The notes beneath the pieces were generated by a model. It did no database searches. It was not told the DNA's origin and saw only the letters and a list, made by a program, of their open reading frames with translations. Both the position numbers and the translations under genes were made by a program. A stretch of DNA of 49,469 nucleotides from Oscillospiraceae bacterium (GTDB lineage Bacteria > Bacillota > Clostridia > Oscillospirales > Oscillospiraceae), in assembly GCA_017416325.1 (NCBI GenBank), contig JAFQCV010000001.1, positions 1 through 49,469 of the forward strand. The letters are read 5' to 3'. This document shows, in pieces, positions 32,231 to 41,861 of this stretch. How positions within the stretch are numbered: the first letter of the stretch is position 1; each line of letters begins with the position of its first letter.

Positions 32231-33487
32231 ATGCACAGCAGAGGACTATATATTCAGACTGAAAATGAAACTGCCATCGATATTTTGATGGTAACGCCGG
32301 ATGGGAAAGAGAAATGGATCGCCAATGTTGATTCGGTAAAGGATCTGATGGCAGCAATTGAGATTGACTACGCGGAGTACCGCAGACGGATAATGCAATT
32401 ACATAATTTGCCGCTGTTCCAGGAGAAACTGGATATTGCCATGTGGGAATATGAGGAACTGGTGAACTCCGCAAGGAAAATTCCGAACCTGATTGAGAAG
32501 ACCGATCCGGTGGGAGCATTTGTTGTGCGCCGCAGAATCGAAATGATTTTGCGGCATCCCGATGACGGCAGTGCAATGTATCTGCTGCAATCAGGGCAGT
32601 GGATGATTGATGCGCTGATGGAGCCGGTGCTGACACAGATCCGTCTGCGAAACATCTTTGAGGTCACCTTCGCAACCACGGAACGGAAAACACAGGCAGA
32701 GCGGTACCACATTCTCCGGGAAACATATCCCCAGCTTTCTAATTACTACTTCAAAGTGAAGCGACTGCCAGCAGAAGAGGGCGATATGCCTTTCGGAAAG
32801 AAGATAGAGTATTCCATCAATACACTTCTGGAGCTGCGGATGCTGGAACTGGAAATGTATTTCCGGCAGCCGAAACGCATCGCCAGATGCGCCCATTGCT
32901 GGAACTATTTCCTCCCGAAAACCAAGAAAGAAACCTTGTACTGTGACCGGGAATGGGGTGACGAAAAGACATGTAAGCAGCTTGGTCCCATTGCACAGCG
33001 GCGGGTTGACCGGCATTATGATACTGCACTGGAATTGTTTGAGGCTCATAGGAAGCGGATGAGTGCCCGGCACGAACGGTACATGCAGAGCAATCAGAAG
33101 ATGAACACGGAATTCATGCTGGGTATTAATGAATACTTTGATTGGAGTGAGATAGCAAAACAGGCTCGCATGGATTATCTGGATGGCAAGATCTCTGCAG
33201 AGGAGTTTATTCGTAGGATTGACATGTACGGTGAACTCAAAGGCTTTACCGTACAGAAAACGGAGCAAACCGGCGAGAGCATCCTGGAGAGACTGGTGAA
33301 GCAGGATCTGACCTTTGATCCGGCACGGCGGTACTTCGATGTTCAGACCCTTGACTTGGAGGAGTCAAATCCTCAGTGGAAGATCATGACCGCAGAAGAG
33401 TGGATGCGAAGCGAACAAGGTAGCCGCAGACCTCTGGCAGAACAGGCAGAGGAAATCCATCCAAGGAAGATAGACGAGGAAGAATAA
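32231..33487 (+). CDS. DUF6076 domain protein
   Basis: 418-residue protein of unknown function. The central zinc-finger-like block RCAHCWNYFLPKTKKETLYCDREWGDEKTC (around residues 219-250) is the DUF6076 signature: CxxC, then C and C after a spacer. The C-terminal third is helical and charged, ending in an acidic tail. CAGGAGGTG precedes the start. It is divergent from the HTH operon and frequently accompanies mobilisation modules; a second member is at 47513-48583. Role unknown. Confidence 0.75.
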   Translation: MHSRGLYIQTENETAIDILMVTPDGKEKWIANVDSVKDLMAAIEIDYAEYRRRIMQLHNLPLFQEKLDIAMWEYEELVNSARKIPNLIEKTDPVGAFVVRRRIEMILRHPDDGSAMYLLQSGQWMIDALMEPVLTQIRLRNIFEVTFATTERKTQAERYHILRETYPQLSNYYFKVKRLPAEEGDMPFGKKIEYSINTLLELRMLELEMYFRQPKRIARCAHCWNYFLPKTKKETLYCDREWGDEKTCKQLGPIAQRRVDRHYDTALELFEAHRKRMSARHERYMQSNQKMNTEFMLGINEYFDWSEIAKQARMDYLDGKISAEEFIRRIDMYGELKGFTVQKTEQTGESILERLVKQDLTFDPARRYFDVQTLDLEESNPQWKIMTAEEWMRSEQGSRRPLAEQAEEIHPRKIDEEE

Positions 33488-33491
33488 CAAC

Positions 33492-33519
33492 GAGCCGTCC
33501 ATGGCAACATGGGCGGCTC
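33492..33519 (+). terminator. Hairpin after DUF6076 gene
   Basis: GAGCCG-CCAT pairs with ATGG-CGGCTC with one mismatch, 5 bases after the stop. There is no clear T-run, so it is at best a weak terminator. Confidence 0.5.
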
Positions 33520-33534
33520 TGCAATTGGAAGGGA

Positions 33535-33560
33535 ATTAATTGTTCTTTTCGTATTGTTAG
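33535..33560 (+). repeat. Module-boundary repeat C (diverged)
   Basis: ATTAATTGTTCTTTTCGTAT plus TGTTAG, aligned with repeats A, B and D. It separates the DUF6076 gene from the small-protein pair and defence cluster. Confidence 0.55.
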
Positions 33561-33640
33561 CTAACATCCTGCGGCGATAAAAAATACCGTCGAGAAATAA
33601 TTTGGCACTAATGACACTTGCAATTTTGCGGAAGCCAAGG

Positions 33641-33673
33641 TAACATACCACAAATTTTAAAGGAGGTATGTTA
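33641..33673 (+). promoter_or_regulatory. Ribosome-site hairpin before the small paralogue pair
   Basis: TAACATACC (33641-33649) pairs perfectly with GGTATGTTA (33665-33673), which includes the last two bases of the AAAGGAGG ribosome site. The hairpin could mask translation start of the gene at 33676. Confidence 0.55.
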
Positions 33674-33675
33674 TC

Positions 33676-33981
33676 ATGAATCCCTATCTTGAGAAACTAA
33701 AAGCAAGTATCAAAGCAAATCCACCCAATTTCGGGGACGGTGAATCTGTTCTGACCATGCTCTACGAATGCTACAACGAAAACAATCCATACGACAATGA
33801 GCAGATCCGCGCGGATTTCAGCGAGCTCTACCAGCAGATGAACGGTATGCCACTCCGGGAGATGGATCAAATCGTCTACCCGGTTTGCAGGCTGTGCCGG
33901 GATCACGAGAGGGCAGGGTTCATTGAAGGAATCCGCCTGGGTGTTCTTTTGGCATATGAGTTAGGAGGGGTGGAGCTATGA
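33676..33981 (+). CDS. Small acidic protein, DUF6809-like, paralogue 1
   Basis: 101 residues. Pattern LTMLYECYNENNPYDNEQIRADFSELYQQMNGMPLREMDQIVYPVCRLCRDHERAGFIEGIRLGVLLAYEL matches small helical proteins of Clostridia (DUF6809-like, from memory). It overlaps the next paralogue by 4 bases (ATGA). Function unknown; position just before the defence cluster might be meaningful. Confidence 0.65.
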   Translation: MNPYLEKLKASIKANPPNFGDGESVLTMLYECYNENNPYDNEQIRADFSELYQQMNGMPLREMDQIVYPVCRLCRDHERAGFIEGIRLGVLLAYELGGVEL

Positions 33982-34301
33982 ACAAGATTGCAACTCGACT
34001 AAATGCCTACATCCAAAGCCACCCTTTCGATGCCGGAGACAGCGGTTGTGAAACTGTCCTGGATCAGCTATATCAGGCCTACGCAGAATCCCACGAGAGC
34101 GATCCAGCTGAGATCGGGGATGGCTTTAAGGAGTTGGAGGAATTTCTGCATACATTACCCTTGGAAGATAACAATGCTGTGTTCAATCTCTGCTGCCGAC
34201 TGTGCAGTGCATACGAACGGAAAGCCTTTCGGGACGGCCTGCAATACGGCGCTGTACTAATGATGGAACTTTTAAGATCAGATGAAACACGGCATTGCTA
34301 A
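33978..34301 (+). CDS. Small acidic protein, DUF6809-like, paralogue 2
   Basis: 107 residues with the same layout as its upstream neighbour: LDQLYQAYAESHESDPAEIGDGFKELEEFLHTLPLEDNNAVFNLCCRLCSAYERKAFRDGLQYGAVLMMEL. Translationally coupled by the ATGA overlap. GGAGGGG precedes the start. No function known. Confidence 0.65.
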   Translation: MNKIATRLNAYIQSHPFDAGDSGCETVLDQLYQAYAESHESDPAEIGDGFKELEEFLHTLPLEDNNAVFNLCCRLCSAYERKAFRDGLQYGAVLMMELLRSDETRHC

Positions 34302-34380
34302 ACATAATGTTAGAGTGGTGGAAATTCAGACAAACAAATTGACTCAAATAAAGGCAAAGTTACAAATTAACAGGTAAAAA

Positions 34381-34427
34381 ACACAGGTAGCCTATTGTGA
34401 CAGGACCGCTACCTGTGTTTTTTTCTC
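34381..34427 (+). terminator. Strong terminator before the defence cluster
   Basis: ACACAGGTAGC pairs with GCTACCTGTGT (11 bp perfect) and a run of seven or more Ts follows. It isolates the defence cluster from upstream transcription. Confidence 0.92.
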
Positions 34428-34503
34428 TAGGCACTTGATTTGTTTCGTTTAAGCGAATATAATTATAATGGTTTTTTGTATCGTGATTTGCGAGGTGTTT
34501 GTT

Positions 34504-34689
34504 ATGAATGGATATATTACAGTCCAGGAAGCTGCTGTAAAGTGGGGAATCACCCCCAGACAAGTTCAAATTCTGTGCAAGTCGAATCGTATTGACGGTG
34601 CTACTCGCATGAGTAGAATTTGGATCATTCCAGAAAATGCAGAAAAGCCGACAAACGACAAAAGAAAGGCAGCGTACAGCAATGACTAA
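34504..34689 (+). CDS. Small HTH DNA-binding protein heading the defence cluster
   Basis: 61 residues: MNGYITVQEAAVKWGITPRQVQILCKSNRIDGATRMSRIWIIPENAEKP. The helix-turn-helix (about 5-30) is of the HTH_17/MerR-like type often found directly upstream of methylase genes. GAGGTG lies 10 bases before the ATG at 34504. Its last 8 bases overlap the start of the type IIG gene, so the pair is co-translated; a controller role for the restriction system is the likeliest reading. Confidence 0.72.
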   Translation: MNGYITVQEAAVKWGITPRQVQILCKSNRIDGATRMSRIWIIPENAEKPTNDKRKAAYSND

Positions 34690-37678
34690 CCTGACTGAAC
34701 TGCAGAACCTTGTAGATCGTTTTCATGCTAATATCGAATTCTATAAGGATGCAAGAAATGCCTATAATGAGCATTCTTGCCGAATTGAATACATTGATCC
34801 TTTGTTAAAACTCTTGGGTTGGGATGTTGCAAACGAGAAAGGATTGGCACCCCAGTATCGAGAAGTTATTGCGGAGAATTATTCTACCAGAACTGATCGC
34901 CCTGACTATACCATTACGCTCAGAGGTGTGCCTAAATTCTTTGTAGAAGCAAAGAAGCCTGCGGTGGATATTACCAGAGATGCAGATCCGGCAATCCAAA
35001 CCAGAAAGTACGGCTGGAACGCAAAGCACCGTTTGGCTGTTCTCACAAACTTTGAATATCTTGCAATCTACGATACCTGCCACATTGCCCACGAAGATGA
35101 TGGGTGTGCTGTGGCAAGATACCGGTTGTATCATTACACCGAGTACGTAGAAAAGATCGAAGAGATTGTAGGCTTGATTTCGAGAGACACCGTATACTCT
35201 GGTGATTTTGACACTTATTTGGATGCAAACTTCCCTGCAACCGGAGGACAAACCCAACAGGTTGATACACTGTTTCTTTCTCAAATCAACGAATGGCGTG
35301 TGGCACTTAGCAACGAGCTGTATGCTCAGGGTGGCCGTTATGCGTCGTTGGAAGTGCTAAACGATGTTGTGCAGGAGTTTATTAACCAAATTGTTTTCCT
35401 GAGAATTTGTGAAGATAAGAATCTGCCGCTGTATCACAAGTTGAAGGATACCATTACAGACACCGATCAACTGCAATCCAAATTGGAGGAATTGTTCCGT
35501 TCTGCTGACCGGCGATACAATTCTGGAATGTTTTCCGGTGAAGACATTATTTTTGATCTTTCCTGCGAAGTAATTAAAGACATGATTGAGGATTTGTATT
35601 ACCCTCAGAGTCCTTATTTGTTTAACATTATTGAGCCTAATTTGCTTGGAAAGATTTACGAGATATTCTTAACTGAACAGTTAGTGCTGCTTGAAAATAA
35701 TACCGTTGGTCTTGGCAAGAAGAAAGATTGCCAGAACAGATCTGTTGTTACTACACCCACGGAAATTGTTAAGTATATGGTCGATAAAACGCTTTCCAAA
35801 GTGTGTGAAGGAAAAACTCCCTCTGAGATTTTGAATGTCAGTGTGGCCGATATTGCCTGTGGCTCTGGTATTTTCTTGGAAGAAGCATTTGCCTATTTGC
35901 AGGATTACTGTGTGCAATGGTATATCTGCAACGGACAAACAGATCATTTGATTGAGACGGGCATTGATTTGTATAAACTGCCCCTTCAAGAGAAAAAAGA
36001 CATCCTTTGCTCCTGCATTTACGGCATAGATATTGACATCCATGCGGTCGAAGTTGCCAAATTTTCTTTGTTAATTAAGCTAATTGAAGATGAAACAGCA
36101 CCTTCTGTGGCAGAAGTTGTTCCGATTCTTCCTGATCTGGGTGACAACATTCAATTTGGAAACTCCCTTGTCAGCCAAACTGAATTGAATGGCATTAGCG
36201 GTGCCAACCGTCAGATGATGGAGATTGCACCCTTTGACTGGAGCACAATTAACAACGGATGTGGATTTGATGTAATTATCGGCAATCCTCCATATGTGAA
36301 TACCGAGGGGATGCACGCCCTATTGCCAAGTGCCGAAGTGGAGGTCTATAAAAAGAAATACAAGACATCGCACAAGCAATTCGACAAATACTTTATTTTT
36401 ATAGAGCAGGCTATCAATAAGACCAACGAAAACGGCTTGGTATGCTATATCGTACCTAATAAATTCTTCAAAATTGGCGCTGGTGAGAAGTTGCGTAATC
36501 TGATCGCAAAAGAACGGATGCTCGTCAGCCTGGATGACTTCGGTGATGCACAGCTGTTTGAGGATAAAACCATTTACAGCTCGATCATTTTACTTTCCAA
36601 GGCGAAGCAGACAACTTTTGTTTACAGTAGCGTCGATTCTGCCAACAAACTGTGGGCAGGAGAAGAAGTCAGCTCTATTGAACTTAATTCTTCCGTGTTG
36701 AACAAGCTGCCATGGAGATTGACAACTGACTTTGAGTTTCTGACAATGCTCCAGAGATTGGACGAAGTGGCTGTTCCAATCACAAAACACGCAGAAATTT
36801 TTAACGGAATTCAGACGAGCGCAGAAAGGCCAACCCCTATTTATTGGTTCTCCTCAGATGAAGTTGTTGCCGAATATGCCGATACTATTGAAATCAGCAG
36901 AGATGGCAGTAATTACACCATTGAGAAAGCCTTACTTCGCCCTTATTTTAAGCCAACTAAAAAAGCAGAGAAGGGCCTGAATTCGTATAGTATTCTTGCA
37001 ACGGACAAACAGATTATTTTCCCTTACGATAACAACGGACATCTTATCCGCATAGATGAGATGCAAAGCAGTTATCCAGGAACATATGCGTATCTCTTAG
37101 CTCATTATGATCGTTTGGTTCCTAAATGTGTTTCCCCTGATGGGACTCGTGATGTTCCAAATGCTACCGCAGATACATGGTATCAGTATGGTAGAACACA
37201 AGCCTTGACTGCATTTATTAACACGCCCAAATTGATTGTTGGCGTGTTGAGCAAAGAACCTATGTATGCAATGGATACAGACGATATTTTGATTGCGTCG
37301 GGCGGTACTGCTGGGTATTGTGCGGTTAGCAAAAAAGATGGCAGTCCGTATGCACTTGAATACATCCAGGCATGGCTGTCAAGCCCCATTACAGAGCGAA
37401 TCTTGGAGATCGTAGGTAGTGATTTTGAAGGCGGATTTACTGCTCGTGGTACATTTGTTCTTTCTACGCTCCCCTTTGTTGAGCTGGATTTTGCCATAGA
37501 AGAACAAAAAGCCATTCATGACAGAGTGGTAGCAGCAAGTCGAGAGATTTACGAAATCAATGATGCACTGTCTGGCCGTCCCGCAAAGCGCATTGCAAAT
37601 CTATTGCAGAGACAGAAAGAGACACTTATCTCTGAGATTCAGGGATTGATTGATCAGGTATATAGACTCGACTATTAA
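34682..37678 (+). CDS. Type IIG restriction-modification enzyme (Eco57I-like)
   Basis: 998-residue single-chain enzyme combining cleavage, methylation and target recognition. An N-terminal PD-(D/E)xK type nuclease is visible as D75 in RPDY and E89-A-K91 in FFVEAKKP. The methylase domain has motif I DIACGSG (390-396) and motif IV NPPY (535-538), giving N6-adenine chemistry. The C-terminal part (about 700-998) resembles a target-recognition region and a terminal coiled coil. The start overlaps the HTH gene by 8 bases. The next methylase begins 14 bases after the stop. Confidence 0.88.
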   Translation: MTNLTELQNLVDRFHANIEFYKDARNAYNEHSCRIEYIDPLLKLLGWDVANEKGLAPQYREVIAENYSTRTDRPDYTITLRGVPKFFVEAKKPAVDITRDADPAIQTRKYGWNAKHRLAVLTNFEYLAIYDTCHIAHEDDGCAVARYRLYHYTEYVEKIEEIVGLISRDTVYSGDFDTYLDANFPATGGQTQQVDTLFLSQINEWRVALSNELYAQGGRYASLEVLNDVVQEFINQIVFLRICEDKNLPLYHKLKDTITDTDQLQSKLEELFRSADRRYNSGMFSGEDIIFDLSCEVIKDMIEDLYYPQSPYLFNIIEPNLLGKIYEIFLTEQLVLLENNTVGLGKKKDCQNRSVVTTPTEIVKYMVDKTLSKVCEGKTPSEILNVSVADIACGSGIFLEEAFAYLQDYCVQWYICNGQTDHLIETGIDLYKLPLQEKKDILCSCIYGIDIDIHAVEVAKFSLLIKLIEDETAPSVAEVVPILPDLGDNIQFGNSLVSQTELNGISGANRQMMEIAPFDWSTINNGCGFDVIIGNPPYVNTEGMHALLPSAEVEVYKKKYKTSHKQFDKYFIFIEQAINKTNENGLVCYIVPNKFFKIGAGEKLRNLIAKERMLVSLDDFGDAQLFEDKTIYSSIILLSKAKQTTFVYSSVDSANKLWAGEEVSSIELNSSVLNKLPWRLTTDFEFLTMLQRLDEVAVPITKHAEIFNGIQTSAERPTPIYWFSSDEVVAEYADTIEISRDGSNYTIEKALLRPYFKPTKKAEKGLNSYSILATDKQIIFPYDNNGHLIRIDEMQSSYPGTYAYLLAHYDRLVPKCVSPDGTRDVPNATADTWYQYGRTQALTAFINTPKLIVGVLSKEPMYAMDTDDILIASGGTAGYCAVSKKDGSPYALEYIQAWLSSPITERILEIVGSDFEGGFTARGTFVLSTLPFVELDFAIEEQKAIHDRVVAASREIYEINDALSGRPAKRIANLLQRQKETLISEIQGLIDQVYRLDY

Positions 37679-37692
37679 GCGAGGTATTAACG

Positions 37693-39318
37693 ATGAGACT
37701 CAAAAAGGATAGTTCAGAACAGAAACTAAGAGGAGCGTATTATACGCCATTGCAGCTTGCAGATGCTATGGTGGAGCTTTTTGCGTCTCAAAATATCTCT
37801 ACCGTCTTGGAACCAAGCTGCGGTGATGGAGTATTTCTTGATGCGCTACAAAACCTTAACCTTCTGAACAAGGTGGATAAACTAACAGCTGTTGAAATTG
37901 AACCCGATGAAGCCGAAAAAGTTAGAGACAGGTATTCTGAATTTGAGCAAATCGAAGTATGCACCGAGGACTTTTTTGACTTCTATAATCGTGTTCTTGG
38001 CAAAGAACAGTACGATTTGATTTTGGGCAATCCTCCTTATATTCGCTATCAATATCTGAAAGAAAGTCAGCGAGAAATGCAATCTCAAATTCTGACTTCA
38101 CATGGCATGAAAGCAAATAAGCTGATCAATGCGTGGGTTGCATTTATCGTAGCTTGCGTACAACTGTTGTCTGAAAAAGGTAAGATAGCATTTGTTATTC
38201 CAGCTGAAATACTTCAAGTTGCATATGCGGAGGATTTGCGCCTATATTTGGCCAATAATCTTGCGAAAATTACTCTGATCACATTTGAACAGCTTGTGTT
38301 CCCTGACATCGAGCAAGAAGTCGTTGTGTTTATTGGCGAGAAAGGCGAGGAAGAAAAGGGCATTCGCATCATTGAAATGAATGACCTTGACGGCTTTGCT
38401 CAATTGGATCTATCTCAAAATGGCTTCCAAAAGTTGCAGCATGTCAAGGAAAAATGGACTAAATATTTTGTAAACGCAGAAGAAATGGCTCTTGTTCAGG
38501 AACTTCGTGCAGACAAACGCTTTGCCAAATTCTCCGAATACGGAATTATCAATGTTGGAATTACAACAGGCAATAATGCTTACTTTTCCATAACAGAAGA
38601 AACTTCCGAACAATATCAGTTGAGCGACGTAACACTTCCCCTGATTGGCAGAAGTTCTCATGCTCATGGAATATATTTCACAGCGGAAGATTGGGAGGAT
38701 AATAAAGCATCAGGAAAACGAGCACGACTAATCAGCTTCCCTGAGATTCCGTATGATGAATATCCCACTAAGCACAAAGAGTACATTTTGTTCGGTGAAA
38801 CAAACGGCGAACATGAGGGCTACAAATGCTCTATCCGGGATAGATGGTACATTGTTCCTTCTGTATGGGTTCCGGATGCGTTTTTCTTAAGAAGAAATAA
38901 TTTCTACCCTAAGTTTGTACTGAATGAATGTGATGCAGTGTCAACAGACACAATGCACCGCATGAAGTTTAACGATGGCGTTGATTCGCAGAATATCCTT
39001 CTTGCCTACTATAACAGCATCTCCTTCGCTTTCACCGAAATTTGCGGACGGAGCTATGGCGGCGGTGTGCTTGAAATTTTACCCGGTGAGATGGGCAACA
39101 TTCTGCTTCCCAAAGTGGAAAGGATTGATCTTGCACTTAGGAACAAGCTGCTTGAGCATATTGACACTATAGTGCGCAACGATGAAGACATCGAACTTGC
39201 ACTGGATGTTGTTGACAAAGAACTACTTGTTGATACATTAGGAATTGATCCTGAGACATGCCACAAATGCCGTGCTATCTGGAAAAAGATGCAGGCACGC
39301 CGTTTAGGTAGAGGATGA
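37693..39318 (+). CDS. N6-adenine DNA methyltransferase
   Basis: 541-residue stand-alone methylase. Motif X RGAYYTP (13-19), motif I LEPSCGDGVF (39-48) and motif IV NPPY (113-116) are in gamma-class order, followed by a TaqI-like target-recognition half. No nuclease motif is visible. It could protect the second strand of an asymmetric type IIG site, or mark self for the Shedu-like nuclease downstream. GAGG precedes the start. Confidence 0.87.
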   Translation: MRLKKDSSEQKLRGAYYTPLQLADAMVELFASQNISTVLEPSCGDGVFLDALQNLNLLNKVDKLTAVEIEPDEAEKVRDRYSEFEQIEVCTEDFFDFYNRVLGKEQYDLILGNPPYIRYQYLKESQREMQSQILTSHGMKANKLINAWVAFIVACVQLLSEKGKIAFVIPAEILQVAYAEDLRLYLANNLAKITLITFEQLVFPDIEQEVVVFIGEKGEEEKGIRIIEMNDLDGFAQLDLSQNGFQKLQHVKEKWTKYFVNAEEMALVQELRADKRFAKFSEYGIINVGITTGNNAYFSITEETSEQYQLSDVTLPLIGRSSHAHGIYFTAEDWEDNKASGKRARLISFPEIPYDEYPTKHKEYILFGETNGEHEGYKCSIRDRWYIVPSVWVPDAFFLRRNNFYPKFVLNECDAVSTDTMHRMKFNDGVDSQNILLAYYNSISFAFTEICGRSYGGGVLEILPGEMGNILLPKVERIDLALRNKLLEHIDTIVRNDEDIELALDVVDKELLVDTLGIDPETCHKCRAIWKKMQARRLGRG

Positions 39319-39355
39319 TAAACACTATTATCAAGCTGTGAAAGGTGGAATTGAT

Positions 39356-40594
39356 TTGAAAATCGGCCTACGAATACCGAAAGTTCATGATATGACAACT
39401 GATACAGTTGATGTTATATCCACCTCATCTGTCACAGCGGATGCATCTCCGGTAGTGCTGAGCCAGACGGAAATGCTCCGGTTCAAGTTCTGCCCAACAC
39501 TCGTAGACAACGAAAAAGAGCCCCATAAATCGGTTTCCGGCAAACTTCTGTATGAAAAGAAACGGAAGAACGATGTGGCTTTTCCAAGTGATACCACAGG
39601 ATTAGCGGGTAAGGTTTCTCGTGGTTCTGTCAAAGTCGGAGACTGGATGGAGCTCCATCTGAGCACAAGCGAAACATATGAGCTTTACCAAGGGTTGAAA
39701 CGGCTATATGAGCTGTATGATGATATGGGTGAAATCCCATATGGTTCAGCTACTTACACCAGAGTAGACAGCAGTTTTCGTCAATTCCTTTCAATCATCC
39801 AAAATGACCCTTCCGCAGCTCGGATGATTGGCAATGAAGAAAACTATGATCTTGTAAAAACACTGCTCCGTCTTATTACTCAGACAAGTTCTTTGGAATC
39901 GTTGAAAAGAAGCCTTACAGAGCTGCAAGATGAAAATCTGCAACATCTAACAACTTCTTTGAACATCGAAAAACTCCAAAGAGTCGCAAAGCTCATGGAA
40001 GATAATCTCGAAAATGATAGTGAGGAGTTTTGGCAGACCACCGTTTTCAAGGAAAATCAATGGGTATTGGCCCAAATCTTTGCCTGTCCTTGTACGATAT
40101 TTGCGGATAAAGCGTACGTCGGTGGCAAAGGAATTAACAATAGCCGTGGAAATCTGTGTGACTTCATTTATCAGAACAGTCTGTCTCAAAACGTGGCATT
40201 GATCGAGATTAAAACACCATGTACCGAGCTTATCGGAAACCAGTATAGAGGTACATACAGCTTTAGCTATGAATTGAGCGGAGCCGTAAATCAGGTTCTA
40301 AATTACAGAGATAAGCTTACAAAAGAATATTATTCTCTGTGTCATCAGGGTTCGGAGCCTTTTGAAGTGTTGTCTCCCAAATGCGTTGTAATTATCGGGA
40401 AAATGGCTTCGCTAACCCCAGGACAAGTTGCGGCATTTGAGAATTTCCGTAATAGTCTGAGTAATGTGCTGATACTAACCTTCGATGAACTGCATCAGCG
40501 CATTGTGGACTTGATTGAGTTGCTTTCAGAGACTCCAGCTCAAGATAAAAATGCTCCGGTGGTGGACGATGCTTCAGCGGTTTGTCCTTTTTAA
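39356..40594 (+). CDS. Shedu-like (SduA, DUF4263) anti-phage nuclease
   Basis: 412-residue protein. The C-terminal half carries the Shedu nuclease pattern: EEFWQ (223-227) with KENQWVL, then D269 in NLCDF and E284-I-K286 in ALIEIKTP, a PD-(D/E)xK core. The N-terminal half is a family-variable domain likely sensing or regulating. I chose TTG at 39356 since AAAGGTGG lies 8 bases upstream; GTG at 39338 is alternative. Shedu is an established single-gene defence system; here it is embedded in a methylase-containing operon. Confidence 0.85.
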   Translation: MKIGLRIPKVHDMTTDTVDVISTSSVTADASPVVLSQTEMLRFKFCPTLVDNEKEPHKSVSGKLLYEKKRKNDVAFPSDTTGLAGKVSRGSVKVGDWMELHLSTSETYELYQGLKRLYELYDDMGEIPYGSATYTRVDSSFRQFLSIIQNDPSAARMIGNEENYDLVKTLLRLITQTSSLESLKRSLTELQDENLQHLTTSLNIEKLQRVAKLMEDNLENDSEEFWQTTVFKENQWVLAQIFACPCTIFADKAYVGGKGINNSRGNLCDFIYQNSLSQNVALIEIKTPCTELIGNQYRGTYSFSYELSGAVNQVLNYRDKLTKEYYSLCHQGSEPFEVLSPKCVVIIGKMASLTPGQVAAFENFRNSLSNVLILTFDELHQRIVDLIELLSETPAQDKNAPVVDDASAVCPF

Positions 40595-40653
40595 GGAGAA
40601 CTGCATCCAAAATACAGACATAGATTATGCAACGAAGAGAAGGAATAGATCTG

Positions 40654-41448
40654 ATGGTAGCTTCAACTGAAAAGCAATGCAAATGCAGACTATGTGGTAA
40701 CTATTTTCCAAACAGCGATATGAGCGAGGAGCACTATCCTGCGCGGAACACCGGAAACGAGGATATTGTTGCTGTTGATTTTGCCAAAATGATTGATACA
40801 TTTACCTCAGAGAGTGTACATTCAGAGATTAGAGAAAGATTAAGCAATGGCCAAACACTTGAAAATATTGCTGGAGATATTTTTGATTCCAAATTAGCGA
40901 CCTCTTTGTTTCCCAAAGGGAGAACTGCCCGAACCTTATGCCGAAAATGTAATACGTTCTTAGGAAAATATGACGAAGCCTACTTAAGGTTTTTTAATTC
41001 GGATGGAAATTCCAAAATAGTAAATGGATTTCAACAGCACACCAAGTATCAGATCATTAAAGCAATTTACGCAAAATTTCTCTCGATTCCCGAGGTGGAA
41101 AACGAAATATTCGATTTTATAGACTTCGTTAGAGACAAAGATTCTACTGTTTACGACGGTAGCTGGAGCGTATATTTTGTAAAAAGAGATTTCAGTACGG
41201 ACTTGCTGGGAATGAAAGATATTAGGACCGGTAAAATAACATTTGACGAAGGTGTTGTTTACGAAATGTCCGATGATAAGTTTATCTTCAATCTAATGAA
41301 TTTTCCTAAGCACTCAGGCTTTGAGATGACAAATATATTCGACATACTTAAAAAGAACTATAAATTGATTGAGGGTGTCGGAGAAAGCGGCGGTTATCAT
41401 GCGCAGGTGCTCTTGAGCAGCTTATTTTCTCAAATGGATTTCAGGTGA
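40654..41448 (+). CDS. HNH-like zinc-binding protein
   Basis: 264 residues. The N-terminal CxxC (C11, C14), the EEHYP motif (E26-H27) and the later TLCRKCN (C96, C99, N100) together outline an HNH-type treble-clef, with a long insertion between. The C-terminal half has no recognisable domain. It is the last gene of the defence cluster, 59 bases after the Shedu gene. ATG at 40654 has AAGGAA 10 bases upstream; an ATG at 40627 lacks a ribosome site. Confidence 0.7.
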   Translation: MVASTEKQCKCRLCGNYFPNSDMSEEHYPARNTGNEDIVAVDFAKMIDTFTSESVHSEIRERLSNGQTLENIAGDIFDSKLATSLFPKGRTARTLCRKCNTFLGKYDEAYLRFFNSDGNSKIVNGFQQHTKYQIIKAIYAKFLSIPEVENEIFDFIDFVRDKDSTVYDGSWSVYFVKRDFSTDLLGMKDIRTGKITFDEGVVYEMSDDKFIFNLMNFPKHSGFEMTNIFDILKKNYKLIEGVGESGGYHAQVLLSSLFSQMDFR

Positions 41449-41465
41449 CTTTTCTATTGAAGGGC

Positions 41466-41491
41466 TCTATTTGTTCTATTCGTTTTGTTAG
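41466..41491 (+). repeat. Module-boundary repeat D
   Basis: TCTATTTGTTCTATTCGTTT plus TGTTAG, aligned with repeats A-C, 18 bases after the HNH gene and followed by a GC-rich hairpin (GGTGGTATC/GATGCCATC). The remaining 41492-41861 holds no gene; it contains GACCCAT motifs at 41635, 41648 and 41841. Confidence 0.65.
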
Positions 41492-41861
41492 TCGCCGCTG
41501 GGTGGTATCGGTTGATGCCATCAGGCGGTGGCGGCTCTATGGAAGAAAAGACTTGCAATTTCTGAAAGCTATGGTACAATCACCACACCTTGGGGTGGGC
41601 CATGATTCCTGCCTTGTGAGAGGGAAAACGGCCTGACCCATGTTGTTGACCCATGTTGGAAGTGGGTCAGGAGATTACTGGCAGAGGTAGAAAGTTCCGA
41701 TGTTCCGGTGGATGGCTCGAAAACATAGAGCGAAAAACCTCTTGAAAACCGGGGCAACGCAACCCTCTGAAAAGTGAATCCAAAGTGGTCTTGAATGTGT
41801 CGTAAGTCCAAATTTGGCGGTGAAAGCTTCCTGTTTGGCTGACCCATAGCAAGACCACATT

